Assembly (NCBI GenBank): GCA_017889745.1
Contig: JAGGAG010000037.1
Coordinates: 1 to 17,444 of the forward strand
Source of the DNA: Gemmatimonadota bacterium
Lineage (GTDB): Bacteria > Gemmatimonadota > Gemmatimonadetes > Gemmatimonadales > GWC2-71-9
Direction: 5' to 3'
DNA length: 17,444 bases
Shown here: positions 7,948-14,452 of the stretch, piece by piece
Position numbering within the stretch: the first letter of the stretch is position 1
How the letters are laid out: every line of letters begins with the position of its first letter
Made by a program: the position numbers and the translations under genes
The notes under the pieces: model-generated
What the model was told of the DNA's origin: nothing
The model's database searches: none
What the model saw: the letters and a program-made list of their open reading frames with translations, nothing else

Positions 7948-8043
7948 ATTACTTAGTATACTCAGCGTATTGATATATAGTTAAGTCTTGTTAACAAATG
8001 ATTTATATACGATCATATAAGTCATCATATTAAGTAGTATCGA
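7948..8043. other. AT-rich intergenic island with several small palindromes
   Basis: About 95 bases are strongly AT-rich in an otherwise GC-rich window, with an abrupt start and end. The island contains three perfect small inverted repeats: AGTATACT (7955-7962), TTGTTAACAA (7988-7997), and TATAT-6-ATATA (8004-8019). Promoter-like hexamers are present, but the composition makes any single match weak. It probably holds the promoter of the following gene, and it separates the secretion locus from the toxin-antitoxin region. The flanking 7869-7947 shows nothing beyond a weak TGGCC/GGCCA hairpin. Confidence 0.6.
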
Positions 8044-8088
8044 TGGCGGCCTCTCGTCTTTTTTCGACTTGGCCTGCAACCTGCTTCA

Positions 8089-8140
8089 TCACCTCCTGTC
8101 AACGCGGAACCAACTACGACAGCACGGCGTTCAGGAGTGA
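8089..8140 (+). promoter_or_regulatory. Leader hairpin able to mask the ribosome binding site of the 8146 gene
   Basis: The 5' arm TCA-c-CTCCTG-tc-AACGC (8089-8105) pairs with the 3' arm GCGTT-CAGGAG-TGA (8127-8140): 5, 6 and 3 base pairs, with two small bulges on the 5' side only. The loop is 21 bases. The Shine-Dalgarno AGGAG (8133-8137) serving the ATG at 8146 lies entirely inside the stem. The 5' arm also carries ATCACCTCCT, like the 3' end of 16S rRNA. Folding was done by eye. Confidence 0.45.
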
Positions 8141-8145
8141 CTACG

Positions 8146-8604
8146 ATGAGATCACCCATGGTCGTCGACGTGTTCAAGGAGCAGCTGGCCACTATCATGG
8201 AGTGGCATCGCCGGGACTGCCCTGCGTTCAAATGGGGCGTGGTGCTGCATCGCCGGAACGAGCGCGGCCGCATCCGCTTCGGCGCGGTGACCTCGGGTGG
8301 CGAGAGCCTGGTCCTGACCAGCGAGCTCCTGGATGAGTTGAGCCGAATGTCCTGCTGGCTGGATGGCGCCGTCCGGGTCCGACTCGAGTGCCGCAGCACC
8401 GCGGAGCTTCCGGCCGAGTGGGCCGCCATCGACCGGCCCGACCGCGCCGCCCTGGTGAGGAGCCTGGCGGTCTACTTCGATCCCGGAGCCACCGGCCCCG
8501 ACGCCGCCCTGTTCGCGGCCATGGCCGGCGAGCTGACCCCCGAGTCCTGCCCCACTGAGCTCTTCGTCCTCACTCGCCGCCGCCCCCCAACCTGGCCCGC
8601 GTAG
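8146..8604 (+). CDS. Uncharacterised 152-residue protein
   Basis: I do not recognise this family. AGGAG 8 bases before the ATG at 8146 decides the start over an in-frame GTG at 8137, which overlaps that same motif. The protein is soluble, with no signal peptide or membrane segment. It opens with an amphipathic helix (VVDVFKEQLATIMEWHRR), then a basic strand region (KWGVVLHRRNERGRIRFGAVTSGGESLVL), acidic helices, and a basic Pro-rich end (RRRPPTWPA). Cys25, Cys63 and others do not form a metal motif. Codon usage matches the window although an AT-rich island precedes it. A strong hairpin follows the stop, so it is probably monocistronic. Whether it belongs with the adjacent toxin-antitoxin pair is open. 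Confidence 0.65.
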   Translation: MRSPMVVDVFKEQLATIMEWHRRDCPAFKWGVVLHRRNERGRIRFGAVTSGGESLVLTSELLDELSRMSCWLDGAVRVRLECRSTAELPAEWAAIDRPDRAALVRSLAVYFDPGATGPDAALFAAMAGELTPESCPTELFVLTRRRPPTWPA

Positions 8605-8637
8605 GCCCCTGGGCGTGACAGACTGAGTAGAAGAGCA

Positions 8638-8672
8638 GAAGAAGGACGGAATCCTGGATTCCGTCCTTCTTC
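8638..8672 (+). terminator. Intrinsic-type terminator hairpin
   Basis: GAAGAAGGACGGAAT (8638-8652) and ATTCCGTCCTTCTTC (8658-8672) form a perfect 15-pair stem with a CCTGG loop. It is followed by GTTT, which is only a short T tract. It lies 34 bases after the stop of the uncharacterised gene and isolates that gene from the toxin-antitoxin operon. Confidence 0.75.
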
Positions 8673-8703
8673 GTTTCCGCCCCGCCTTGACCCCCCGGAT
8701 CGT

Positions 8704-8725
8704 CACGCAACATATTTGTTGCGTG
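8704..8725. promoter_or_regulatory. Perfect palindrome, likely autoregulatory operator of the toxin-antitoxin operon
   Basis: CACGCAACA-TATT-TGTTGCGTG has perfect 9-base arms and sits 18 bases before the antitoxin ATG, just ahead of its AGGAG. Type II toxin-antitoxin complexes usually repress their own operon through such inverted repeats. The alternative is an RNA hairpin in the leader. Confidence 0.65.
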
Positions 8726-8742
8726 CAGATCAGGAGAACCGC

Positions 8743-9105
8743 ATGGCCGCGCGCCGCACCCCAGCCGACCTCACCGTGCTCATCCAGCAGGCCAGCACCG
8801 CCTCCGGCGTGTCGGTCTTCGGCTCCGCCAACAGCTTCGCCGACTGGCTCGACGTCAATCGCAGCCAGGTTACCCGCGGCCAGCGGGGCCAGCGCATGCG
8901 GGGCCAGCCAGCCTGGCGCGCTACGGGGCTGGCCGCGGTGGTGGCTGCCCTGCTCCTGTTTCTTGAGCCCGAGGTCATCGCCGACTGGCTCCAGGGCACC
9001 AATGCTCACCTCAACCACCAGCGGCCGCTCGACCTCCTGCGCGACGGTCACGTGGCCGCCGTCATGGCCGCCGTGGAGGCGGAGCGTGCCGGCTCCTACG
9101 CGTGA
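8743..9105 (+). CDS. Antitoxin of a RES/Xre toxin-antitoxin system (ParS/MbcA/DUF2384-type)
   Basis: The 120-residue protein has AGGAG 6 bases before its ATG; a TTG at 8716 inside the palindrome is less likely. The C-terminal half matches the toxin-binding domain of Xre/MbcA/ParS antitoxins: FLEPEVIADWLQGTNAHLNHQRPLDLLRDGHVAAVMAAVEAERAGSYA, with Trp82, Asn87, the Arg94-Pro95...Leu-Leu motif and the final Gly-x-Tyr-Ala. The N-terminal half has a short helix-turn-helix-like stretch (SFADWLDVNRSQVTRGQRG, about 31-49), which would bind the upstream palindrome. It neutralises the RES toxin encoded next, whose GTG start overlaps this stop by 4 bases (GTGA). Confidence 0.88.
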   Translation: MAARRTPADLTVLIQQASTASGVSVFGSANSFADWLDVNRSQVTRGQRGQRMRGQPAWRATGLAAVVAALLLFLEPEVIADWLQGTNAHLNHQRPLDLLRDGHVAAVMAAVEAERAGSYA

Positions 9106-9695
9106 GCCCGGCCGCGCCGGCCAGTACGGTCACCCTCTGGCGCTGCTTTCCCTGGGACAGGCGCGCCAGCCCCGGCGATCCGTTCTCGCCCACCTACCTC
9201 CAGCCCGGGCAGACCACCGGGCGCTTTGACCTGGGCGACCACCCGCCGGTCCGCTACCTCGCCGGGAGCCCGGCGCACGCGGTGGGCGAGGTGCTGCAGG
9301 GATTCCGCGGCGCCACGCTCACCGCGGCGCACCTCAAGCGTCACGGCTGGCCCCTCGCCATCGCCTCGTTCGACATCACCGTCGCCACATACGACAAGGT
9401 CGCCGACCTCGGCGACCCGGCAGTGCTGCTGAAGCTTCATCGCCGCCCCGAGGAGCTCGCGCATCACGACCGCGTGGTCACCCAGGCCATCGCTCGCCAG
9501 GTGCATGGAGCGGGCTTCGCGGGCCTGCACTGGTGGTCGGCCCTCACCGGCGCCTGGACCAGCACCGCGCTCTTTGCCGACCGTGTGCCGGCAGAAGAAC
9601 TGACGATCGGAGATCCGGAGCCCCTCACCCTCGCGTCCGTCAGCGTCGCGGACGCCGCGCGCATCCTGGGACTTGGAATGCCGGGCGCTCGCTGA
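9102..9695 (+). CDS. RES-domain toxin (NAD-degrading type)
   Basis: The 197-residue RES-family protein is translationally coupled to its antitoxin through GTGA. Family marks are LWRCFPW (Arg14), GRFD (41-43), VRYLAGSPAHAVGEVL with Tyr52 and Glu63, and the C-terminal WWSALTGAWTSTALFADR, where the Ser follows the family active-site pattern. Studied members (ParT, MbcT and others) attack NAD+ or transfer ADP-ribose, stopping growth when free of antitoxin. Length is in the normal range and no key residue looks missing, so it may be active. The stop is followed within 6 bases by a heptad array and a convergent gene. Confidence 0.88.
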   Translation: MSPAAPASTVTLWRCFPWDRRASPGDPFSPTYLQPGQTTGRFDLGDHPPVRYLAGSPAHAVGEVLQGFRGATLTAAHLKRHGWPLAIASFDITVATYDKVADLGDPAVLLKLHRRPEELAHHDRVVTQAIARQVHGAGFAGLHWWSALTGAWTSTALFADRVPAEELTIGDPEPLTLASVSVADAARILGLGMPGAR

Positions 9696-9700
9696 CAAGC

Positions 9701-9725
9701 CCCACGACCCACGACTCACGACCCC
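9701..9725. repeat. Heptad repeat array, CGACYCW family (site D)
   Basis: Three 7-base units, CCCACGA, CCCACGA and CTCACGA, plus a partial CCCC occupy almost the whole 30-base space between the toxin stop and the convergent phosphodiesterase stop. No facing arm is present. Confidence 0.7.
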
Positions 9726-11588
9726 TTAGAGCGCCTCCACCGCCTCCGGATCCGTCACTTCCTTCGGCGGCCGCTCGAACAGCACCCGCAGCCGGAGCCC
9801 CAGCAGCTCCGGCCGGCTGTGCGCGCGGCGCTCCCGCATCACCCGCACCAGCGTCACCGGGTCGTCGGTGATGATGTTGTCCACCCCGCGCTCGATCATC
9901 CGCAGCATCACCTCCGGCCGGTTCACCGTCCAGACGTGGACCTCCTTCCCGGCCCGGTGCGCCTGCCGGATGAGCAGCGGTGTGGCCTTCGCCGAGTTGA
10001 GGCTGAGGAAGTCGGCCTCGGTGCGCACCACGTTCCCTACCGCCGCCGTCACGATGTGTCCCGTCCTGAGGCTGGGCTCGATGCGCTCCACCTGCTTGAG
10101 CGCCCCGTAGTCGAGCGACGTGATCACCACCTGGTCCAGGAAATCCTTCCGCCGCAACAGTTCCACCACCGCCGGTGCCAGTGTCGAGTCGGGCACGTTG
10201 TACTTGAGCTCGATGTTGATCTTCATCCGGCCGCGCACCAGGTCGATCACCTCTTCCAGCATCGGCGCGTGTTCCCCCGTGAACGCGGGGTCGTACTTCT
10301 GCCCGATGTCGATGCCGGCGATCTCGGCTGCGGTCACCTCGCTCACCTTGCGCGGGTCGCCGCCCATCCGCATGAAGTCCGCGTCGTGCATCACGACGAT
10401 CTGGCTGTCGCGGGTGTGCTGTACGTCGAGTTCGATGTAGTCGGCCCCCGCCTCCATCGCCGCGCGGAACGACGCCAGCGTATTCTCCGGCGCCGACACC
10501 TTGGCGCCGCGATGCGCCGTGATCGCCACCTCGGATTCCAGGTCGAGACGGGCGGCCACGAACCACGCCGCAGCAAGTGACAGAGCGAGCAGCGCCACCG
10601 CCGCCAGGATGACGGGTCGCATCATCGAACGCGCCCGCTCGTCGCTCACGTCAAGGGTCGCCGGCACCCGCCACTTCGCCGCGTCGAGCTGCTCACCGTA
10701 CATCCGGGTCACCAGGAACTGCTGGCCGGCCAGGTGGAGGCCGCTGTAGATGAACCCGCCCACGAGCGTCGCCGAGAAGTACAGCGCCAGCAGCGGCAGC
10801 ACCCGACGCACCCCGATGCCCGCCCAGCCGAGCCCGGCCTCCGCCACCGGACGGAAGGCCCAGGTGAGCACCGCTGCGGCGGCGGTGAGCAGCAGCCACC
10901 ACAGCACCAGCGGCGGTACGATCCGCATCAGCCGGCCGCGCGTCATGTCCGCACTGTCCGACAGCGCCTGCCCGGGCCGGAGCACGTGGAACGCGAGGAT
11001 CGGCAGCGCGTAGAGCCAACGCGCGAGCCGCCACGCGGCCACCAGCCCGTAGCCCGTGCCCACGATGCCCACCAGCAGCTTTGCCCGCTGCCACTCGGGC
11101 GGGTGCTCGGCGAGGTAGTAGTTGATGTCGTGTCCGCGCAGCATCGTAAACCACACCAGCCCGGCGGCCGCCGCGAACGGCAGGGCCAGCAGCACGAGCC
11201 TGAGGAAGACGCGCGCCGACAGAATGACCAGCCAGGGCAGCTTGAGGAAGAGGAAGGCGAGGGTCGAGGCGACCGTGACCGGGCGGCGCGCGACCGCGTG
11301 GCCGGCGATCCAGGTCTGGCCCGTGAGCGACGCGAGCAGCAGGGTCACCGTGAGCGCGGCCACCATCAGGACGAAGAACATGCCGGCCGGGGAGAGCACG
11401 AACGCTGCGATGTCGAAGTTGCTGATCACCGGCCCGCCCGACGCGAGCACGATGAGGCGGCCGACCCCGGTCACGAGCGGCGTCAGGAGCGCGAAGCCAA
11501 GCAGCTGCATCACCAGGTGGAAGCCGAGCGACGGACGCCAGTGAAGGCGAAAGTCGGCCCAGGAGCGGGCGAACAAGCCATCGGTCAT
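9726..11588 (-). CDS. Glycerophosphodiester phosphodiesterase with N-terminal multi-pass membrane domain
   Basis: The protein is 620 residues in two parts. Residues 1-345 carry about seven or eight hydrophobic segments (such as FFVLMVAALTVTLLLASLTG and IVPPLVLWWLLLTAAAAVL), as in the GDPD-associated membrane domain family. Residues 354-600 are a GDPD TIM-barrel: ITAHRGAKVSAPENTLASF (His359, Arg360, Glu368), DYIELDVQHTRD (Glu386, Asp388), VVMHDADF (His401), then INIELKYN and VHVWTVNRPEVMLRMIERGVDNIITDDP. These residues bind a divalent metal and hydrolyse glycerophosphodiesters to glycerol-3-phosphate and alcohol, here at the membrane. GGGAGAG precedes the ATG. The neighbour upstream on the same strand is glutamine synthetase, separated by a hairpin, so they are probably separate units. 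Confidence 0.92.
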   Translation of the reverse strand: MTDGLFARSWADFRLHWRPSLGFHLVMQLLGFALLTPLVTGVGRLIVLASGGPVISNFDIAAFVLSPAGMFFVLMVAALTVTLLLASLTGQTWIAGHAVARRPVTVASTLAFLFLKLPWLVILSARVFLRLVLLALPFAAAAGLVWFTMLRGHDINYYLAEHPPEWQRAKLLVGIVGTGYGLVAAWRLARWLYALPILAFHVLRPGQALSDSADMTRGRLMRIVPPLVLWWLLLTAAAAVLTWAFRPVAEAGLGWAGIGVRRVLPLLALYFSATLVGGFIYSGLHLAGQQFLVTRMYGEQLDAAKWRVPATLDVSDERARSMMRPVILAAVALLALSLAAAWFVAARLDLESEVAITAHRGAKVSAPENTLASFRAAMEAGADYIELDVQHTRDSQIVVMHDADFMRMGGDPRKVSEVTAAEIAGIDIGQKYDPAFTGEHAPMLEEVIDLVRGRMKINIELKYNVPDSTLAPAVVELLRRKDFLDQVVITSLDYGALKQVERIEPSLRTGHIVTAAVGNVVRTEADFLSLNSAKATPLLIRQAHRAGKEVHVWTVNRPEVMLRMIERGVDNIITDDPVTLVRVMRERRAHSRPELLGLRLRVLFERPPKEVTDPEAVEAL

Positions 11589-11688
11589 GCGGATCTCTCC
11601 CGTTCAGGCCAATCGCCCATGGCCTGCGGGGCGCTGCCGTGATCTAGGGACACGCGCGAGGGGTGTCAATCAGCAGCGCCCCCAGCGC

Positions 11689-11720
11689 GAAGGGGGCCGG
11701 CATCCCTGCCGGCCCCCTTC
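11689..11720 (-). terminator. Terminator-like hairpin after glutamine synthetase
   Basis: GAAGGGGGCCGGCA and TGCCGGCCCCCTTC form a perfect 14-pair stem around a 4-base loop. It lies 23 bases past the glutamine synthetase stop and about 100 bases before the phosphodiesterase start. No T tract follows on the minus strand, so termination would rely on stem strength or Rho. Confidence 0.65.
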
Positions 11721-11743
11721 TTCCAGCCCTCATGCGCGCCCGT

Positions 11744-13870
11744 CTACTCCAGGAACAGCATGTCCTGGTACGTGGGCAGCGGCCACAGCTCCGACGCCAC
11801 CCATGTCTCCAGCGTATCCACCACTCCGCGCAGCTCCGCCATCGCCGGCTTCACGTCTGCCCTGATGTGCTGCGCGTGCTTGTACGGATCGTCGCTGTGG
11901 TGCGCCGCCGCCTTCTCCAGCTTCGCCGTCGTCTTCCGGAGCGCGCTCACCAGCCCGGCGAAATCCTCCAGCGCCTTCTTCTGCTCCGGCGACTTCACGC
12001 CCGCCGACTCCAGCCCGTTGAGCGCCCCGGCCAGCAGTTCCTGGTGCTGCAATGCCGCGGGAAGCACCATCGTGCGGGCGATGGTCACCGCCGTGTCCGC
12101 CTCGATGCCGATCTGTTTCACGTACTTTTCCACCGAGATATGGTACCGCGAGTCCACCTCGGCCTTGTTGAGCACCCCGTACGCCTTGAACAGGTCCACC
12201 GTCTTCTTCGACTTGAGGATCGGGAACGCCGCCACCGAGTCGGCCATGATCGGCAACCCGCGCTTCGACGCTTCCTTGTGCCACTCCGGCGTGTAGTTGT
12301 CGCCGTCGAAGATCACCCGCTTGTGCTCCTTGATCTCCCGCTTGAGGATCTTGAGCACCGCCTCCTGCAGCTTGGCTGGCGACGGGTTGGCCCCCGCCTT
12401 CTCCAGCTCCGTCGCGATGTAGTCGAGCGACTCCGCCACGATCGTGTTCAGGACCGTGTTGGGCCACGCGATGCTGGCGCTCGAGCCCACCGCGCGGAAC
12501 TCGAACTTGTTGCCGGTGAACGCGAACGGGCTCGTCCGGTTGCGGTCGCCCGAATGCCGCGGCAGCTGCGGCAGCGTCCGGGCGCCCAGGTCGAGCGTGC
12601 CCCCGCGCAGCGTGCGCTTCGGCAACCCCTGCTCCACCTGCTCCAGGATGTCCGACAGCATCGCCCCCATGAAGATGGAGATGATGGCCGGCGGCGCCTC
12701 GTTGGCACCGAGACGGTGATCGTTGGCCGCCGACGCGATGGACGCGCGCAGCAGGTCGGCATGCAGGTCCACCGCCCGCATCACCGCCACGAGGAATACC
12801 AGGAACTGGAGGTTGGTGTGGGTCTCGTCCTGCGGATCGAGGAGGTTGACCCCCGTGTCCGTGGACATCGACCAGTTGTTGTGCTTGCCCGAGCCGTTGA
12901 TGCCGGCGAACGGCTTCTCGTGCAGCAGCGCCGCCAGGCCGTGCCGCTGCGCCACCCGCTTGATCGTCTCCATCGTCAGCATCTGGTGGTCGCTGGCGAT
13001 GTGGCTCTGCTCGAACAGCGGCGCGATCTCGTACTGCCCCGGCGCCACCTCGTTGTGCCGCGTCTTGACCGGCACGCCGAGCCGCCACAGCTCCCGCTCC
13101 ACTTCGTGCATGCACGCGAGCACCCGCGCCGGGATCGTGCCGAAATACTGGTCTTCGAGCTGCTGCCCCTTGGGAGGCCGCGACCCGAACAGCGTCCGCT
13201 CGCACGAGAGGAGGTCGGGCCGGGCGAAGAAGAGGTCCCGGTCGATCAGGAAGTACTCCTGCTCCGGGCCCACCGTGGTGAACACCTGCGACACGCCGGC
13301 ATCGGTGCCGAACACCTTGAGGATGCGGCGCGCCTGCTTGGACAGCGCCTCCATCGAGCGGAGGAGCGGAATCTTGGTGTCGAGCGCCTCGCCGGTCCAC
13401 GACACGAAGGCGGTCGGAATGCAGAGGGTGACGGTGCCGCCCTGGCCCCGGATCAGGAACGCCGGACTGGTCGGGTCCCACGCCGTGTAGCCGCGGGCCT
13501 CGAACGTCGCGCGCAACCCGCCCGACGGGAAGCTGGAGGCATCCGGCTCACCCTGCACCAGGTCGGAACCGGAGAAGTTGAACACCACCCCGCCCTGCCC
13601 ATCCGGCGACACCAGCGAATCGTGCTTCTCGGCGGTGAGCCCGGTGAGCGGCTGGAACCAGTGGGTGAAGTGGGTGGCCCCGTTCTCGACCGCCCAGTCC
13701 TTCATCGTGGCCGCGACCACGTCGGCCACCTTGGAATCGAGCGGCTCGCCCCGGTCGATCGTCCGGAGGAGGCTCTTGTAGACCTCCTTCGGCAACCGCT
13801 GGCGCATCACGGCACGGGAAAACACATCGGCGCTGAAGATTTCGTCAACGCGTTCGGGACTTTCGCTCAC
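11744..13870 (-). CDS. glnN: Glutamine synthetase type III
   Basis: The 708-residue protein has the length and layout of class III glutamine synthetase, far longer than classes I and II. An N-terminal class-specific region (VFSRAVMRQRLPKEVYKSL; THWFQPLTGLTAEKHDS at 70-86) precedes the catalytic core: VGPEQEYFLID (200-210, metal-binding Glu residues), RHNEVAPGQYEIAP (271-284) and NGSGKHNNWS (325-334), followed by ANDHRLGANEAPPAI. The C-terminal helical extension is complete. It joins ammonia to glutamate using ATP in the cytosol. The GTG start at 13870 has AGAGGAG 7 bases upstream. No PII gene or nitrogen regulator is adjacent. The divergent neighbour is a PadR regulator. Confidence 0.97.
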   Translation of the reverse strand: MSESPERVDEIFSADVFSRAVMRQRLPKEVYKSLLRTIDRGEPLDSKVADVVAATMKDWAVENGATHFTHWFQPLTGLTAEKHDSLVSPDGQGGVVFNFSGSDLVQGEPDASSFPSGGLRATFEARGYTAWDPTSPAFLIRGQGGTVTLCIPTAFVSWTGEALDTKIPLLRSMEALSKQARRILKVFGTDAGVSQVFTTVGPEQEYFLIDRDLFFARPDLLSCERTLFGSRPPKGQQLEDQYFGTIPARVLACMHEVERELWRLGVPVKTRHNEVAPGQYEIAPLFEQSHIASDHQMLTMETIKRVAQRHGLAALLHEKPFAGINGSGKHNNWSMSTDTGVNLLDPQDETHTNLQFLVFLVAVMRAVDLHADLLRASIASAANDHRLGANEAPPAIISIFMGAMLSDILEQVEQGLPKRTLRGGTLDLGARTLPQLPRHSGDRNRTSPFAFTGNKFEFRAVGSSASIAWPNTVLNTIVAESLDYIATELEKAGANPSPAKLQEAVLKILKREIKEHKRVIFDGDNYTPEWHKEASKRGLPIMADSVAAFPILKSKKTVDLFKAYGVLNKAEVDSRYHISVEKYVKQIGIEADTAVTIARTMVLPAALQHQELLAGALNGLESAGVKSPEQKKALEDFAGLVSALRKTTAKLEKAAAHHSDDPYKHAQHIRADVKPAMAELRGVVDTLETWVASELWPLPTYQDMLFLE

Positions 13871-13960
13871 GGCATGCTCCTCTTCTGGGCAGGGGTCAGA
13901 GGGGTGAAACGGACCACGAAGGAAGCAAGCCTACCGAACCCCGCTTCCCCCGTCCACGGC

Positions 13961-13983
13961 TTCCCATATGACATCTATGGGAA
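13961..13983. promoter_or_regulatory. Palindromic candidate operator upstream of padR-family gene
   Basis: TTCCCATA-TGACATC-TATGGGAA has perfect 8-base arms and a 7-base spacer. It ends inside the GGGAAGGAGG ribosome-binding region of the PadR gene. PadR proteins bind as dimers to inverted repeats, so autorepression is likely. It also lies about 90 bases ahead of the divergent glutamine synthetase start. Confidence 0.55.
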
Positions 13984-14001
13984 GGAGGTTATTCTTGCGC
14001 C

Positions 14002-14355
14002 ATGCCCGAGTCCACCGCCCTCGTAAAGGGCACCCTCGACATGCTCATCCTGCGGGCCCTGCGCTGGGAACCCACCCACGGCGCCGGCGTGGCCGAGTGG
14101 ATGCGCCTGGTCACCAACGGCACCCTCCGGGTGGAGGAGGGCACCCTCTACCCCGCCCTTCGCCGCCTCGAAGCGCGCGGCATGATCGAGTCCGAGTGGG
14201 GCGCCTCCGAGCGCCATCGCAAGGCCCGCTACTACCAGCTCACCCCCAAGGGGCGCGAGTGGTTCTGGACCGAGCTGGACAAGTGGGAGCGCTATGTGGA
14301 TACGATGAACCGGGTGCTGCGCTACGGCACGGCGGGAAGCATCCGGGGCCGATAG
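14002..14355 (+). CDS. PadR-family transcriptional regulator
   Basis: The 117-residue winged-helix protein has the typical PadR opening LVKGTLDMLILRALRWEPTHGAGVAEWM, the recognition region RVEEGTLYPALRRLEARGMIESEWG (about 47-71), and the wing ARYYQLTPKGREWF. A C-terminal helix (ELDKWERYVDTMNRVLRYG) would dimerise. It matches the short PadR-s2 type, which lacks a long ligand domain. A perfect inverted repeat precedes it. In other bacteria such regulators often accompany transporter genes, but none is visible here. The next gene on the same strand is an SPFH protein beyond a heptad hairpin, so cotranscription is doubtful. Family call is firm; target genes are unknown. Confidence 0.92.
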   Translation: MPESTALVKGTLDMLILRALRWEPTHGAGVAEWMRLVTNGTLRVEEGTLYPALRRLEARGMIESEWGASERHRKARYYQLTPKGREWFWTELDKWERYVDTMNRVLRYGTAGSIRGR

Positions 14356-14357
14356 CG

Positions 14358-14427
14358 GGTGAACGGTGAATGGTGAACGGTAAACTGGGCTCAGTATCCG
14401 GTTCACCGTTAACCGTTTACCGTTCAC
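14358..14427. repeat. Paired heptad repeat arrays, GGTGAAC family (site E), hairpin-forming
   Basis: The left arm is four units: GGTGAAC, GGTGAAT, GGTGAAC, GGTAAAC (14358-14385). The right arm is GTTCACC, GTTAACC, GTTTACC, GTTCAC (14401-14427). Over 27 bases the arms are complementary apart from four positions, giving a long stem around a 15-base loop. It starts 3 bases after the PadR stop and ends 25 bases before the SPFH gene, where it may act as a terminator. Confidence 0.85.
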
Positions 14428-14452
14428 GCTGTTCTCTTATCTGGGGGTCGCT

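Noticed and set aside
8085..8100. Fragment of 16S rRNA 3' end (ATCACCTCCT)
   Set aside because: Only about 10 bases match and no further rRNA sequence surrounds them; a leader pairing with the local ribosome binding site explains it better.
8043..8336. A 97-codon plus-strand frame starting in the AT-rich island border
   Set aside because: It overlaps the 8146 gene in another frame and lacks a ribosome binding site.
8716..8742. Earlier TTG start for the antitoxin
   Set aside because: It would place the start inside the palindrome; the ATG at 8743 has a well-placed AGGAG.
11663..14026. A 787-codon open frame on the plus strand
   Set aside because: It is the antisense shadow of glutamine synthetase III and is rich in Arg, His and Pro as expected for such shadows in GC-rich DNA; the minus-strand protein has full family motifs.
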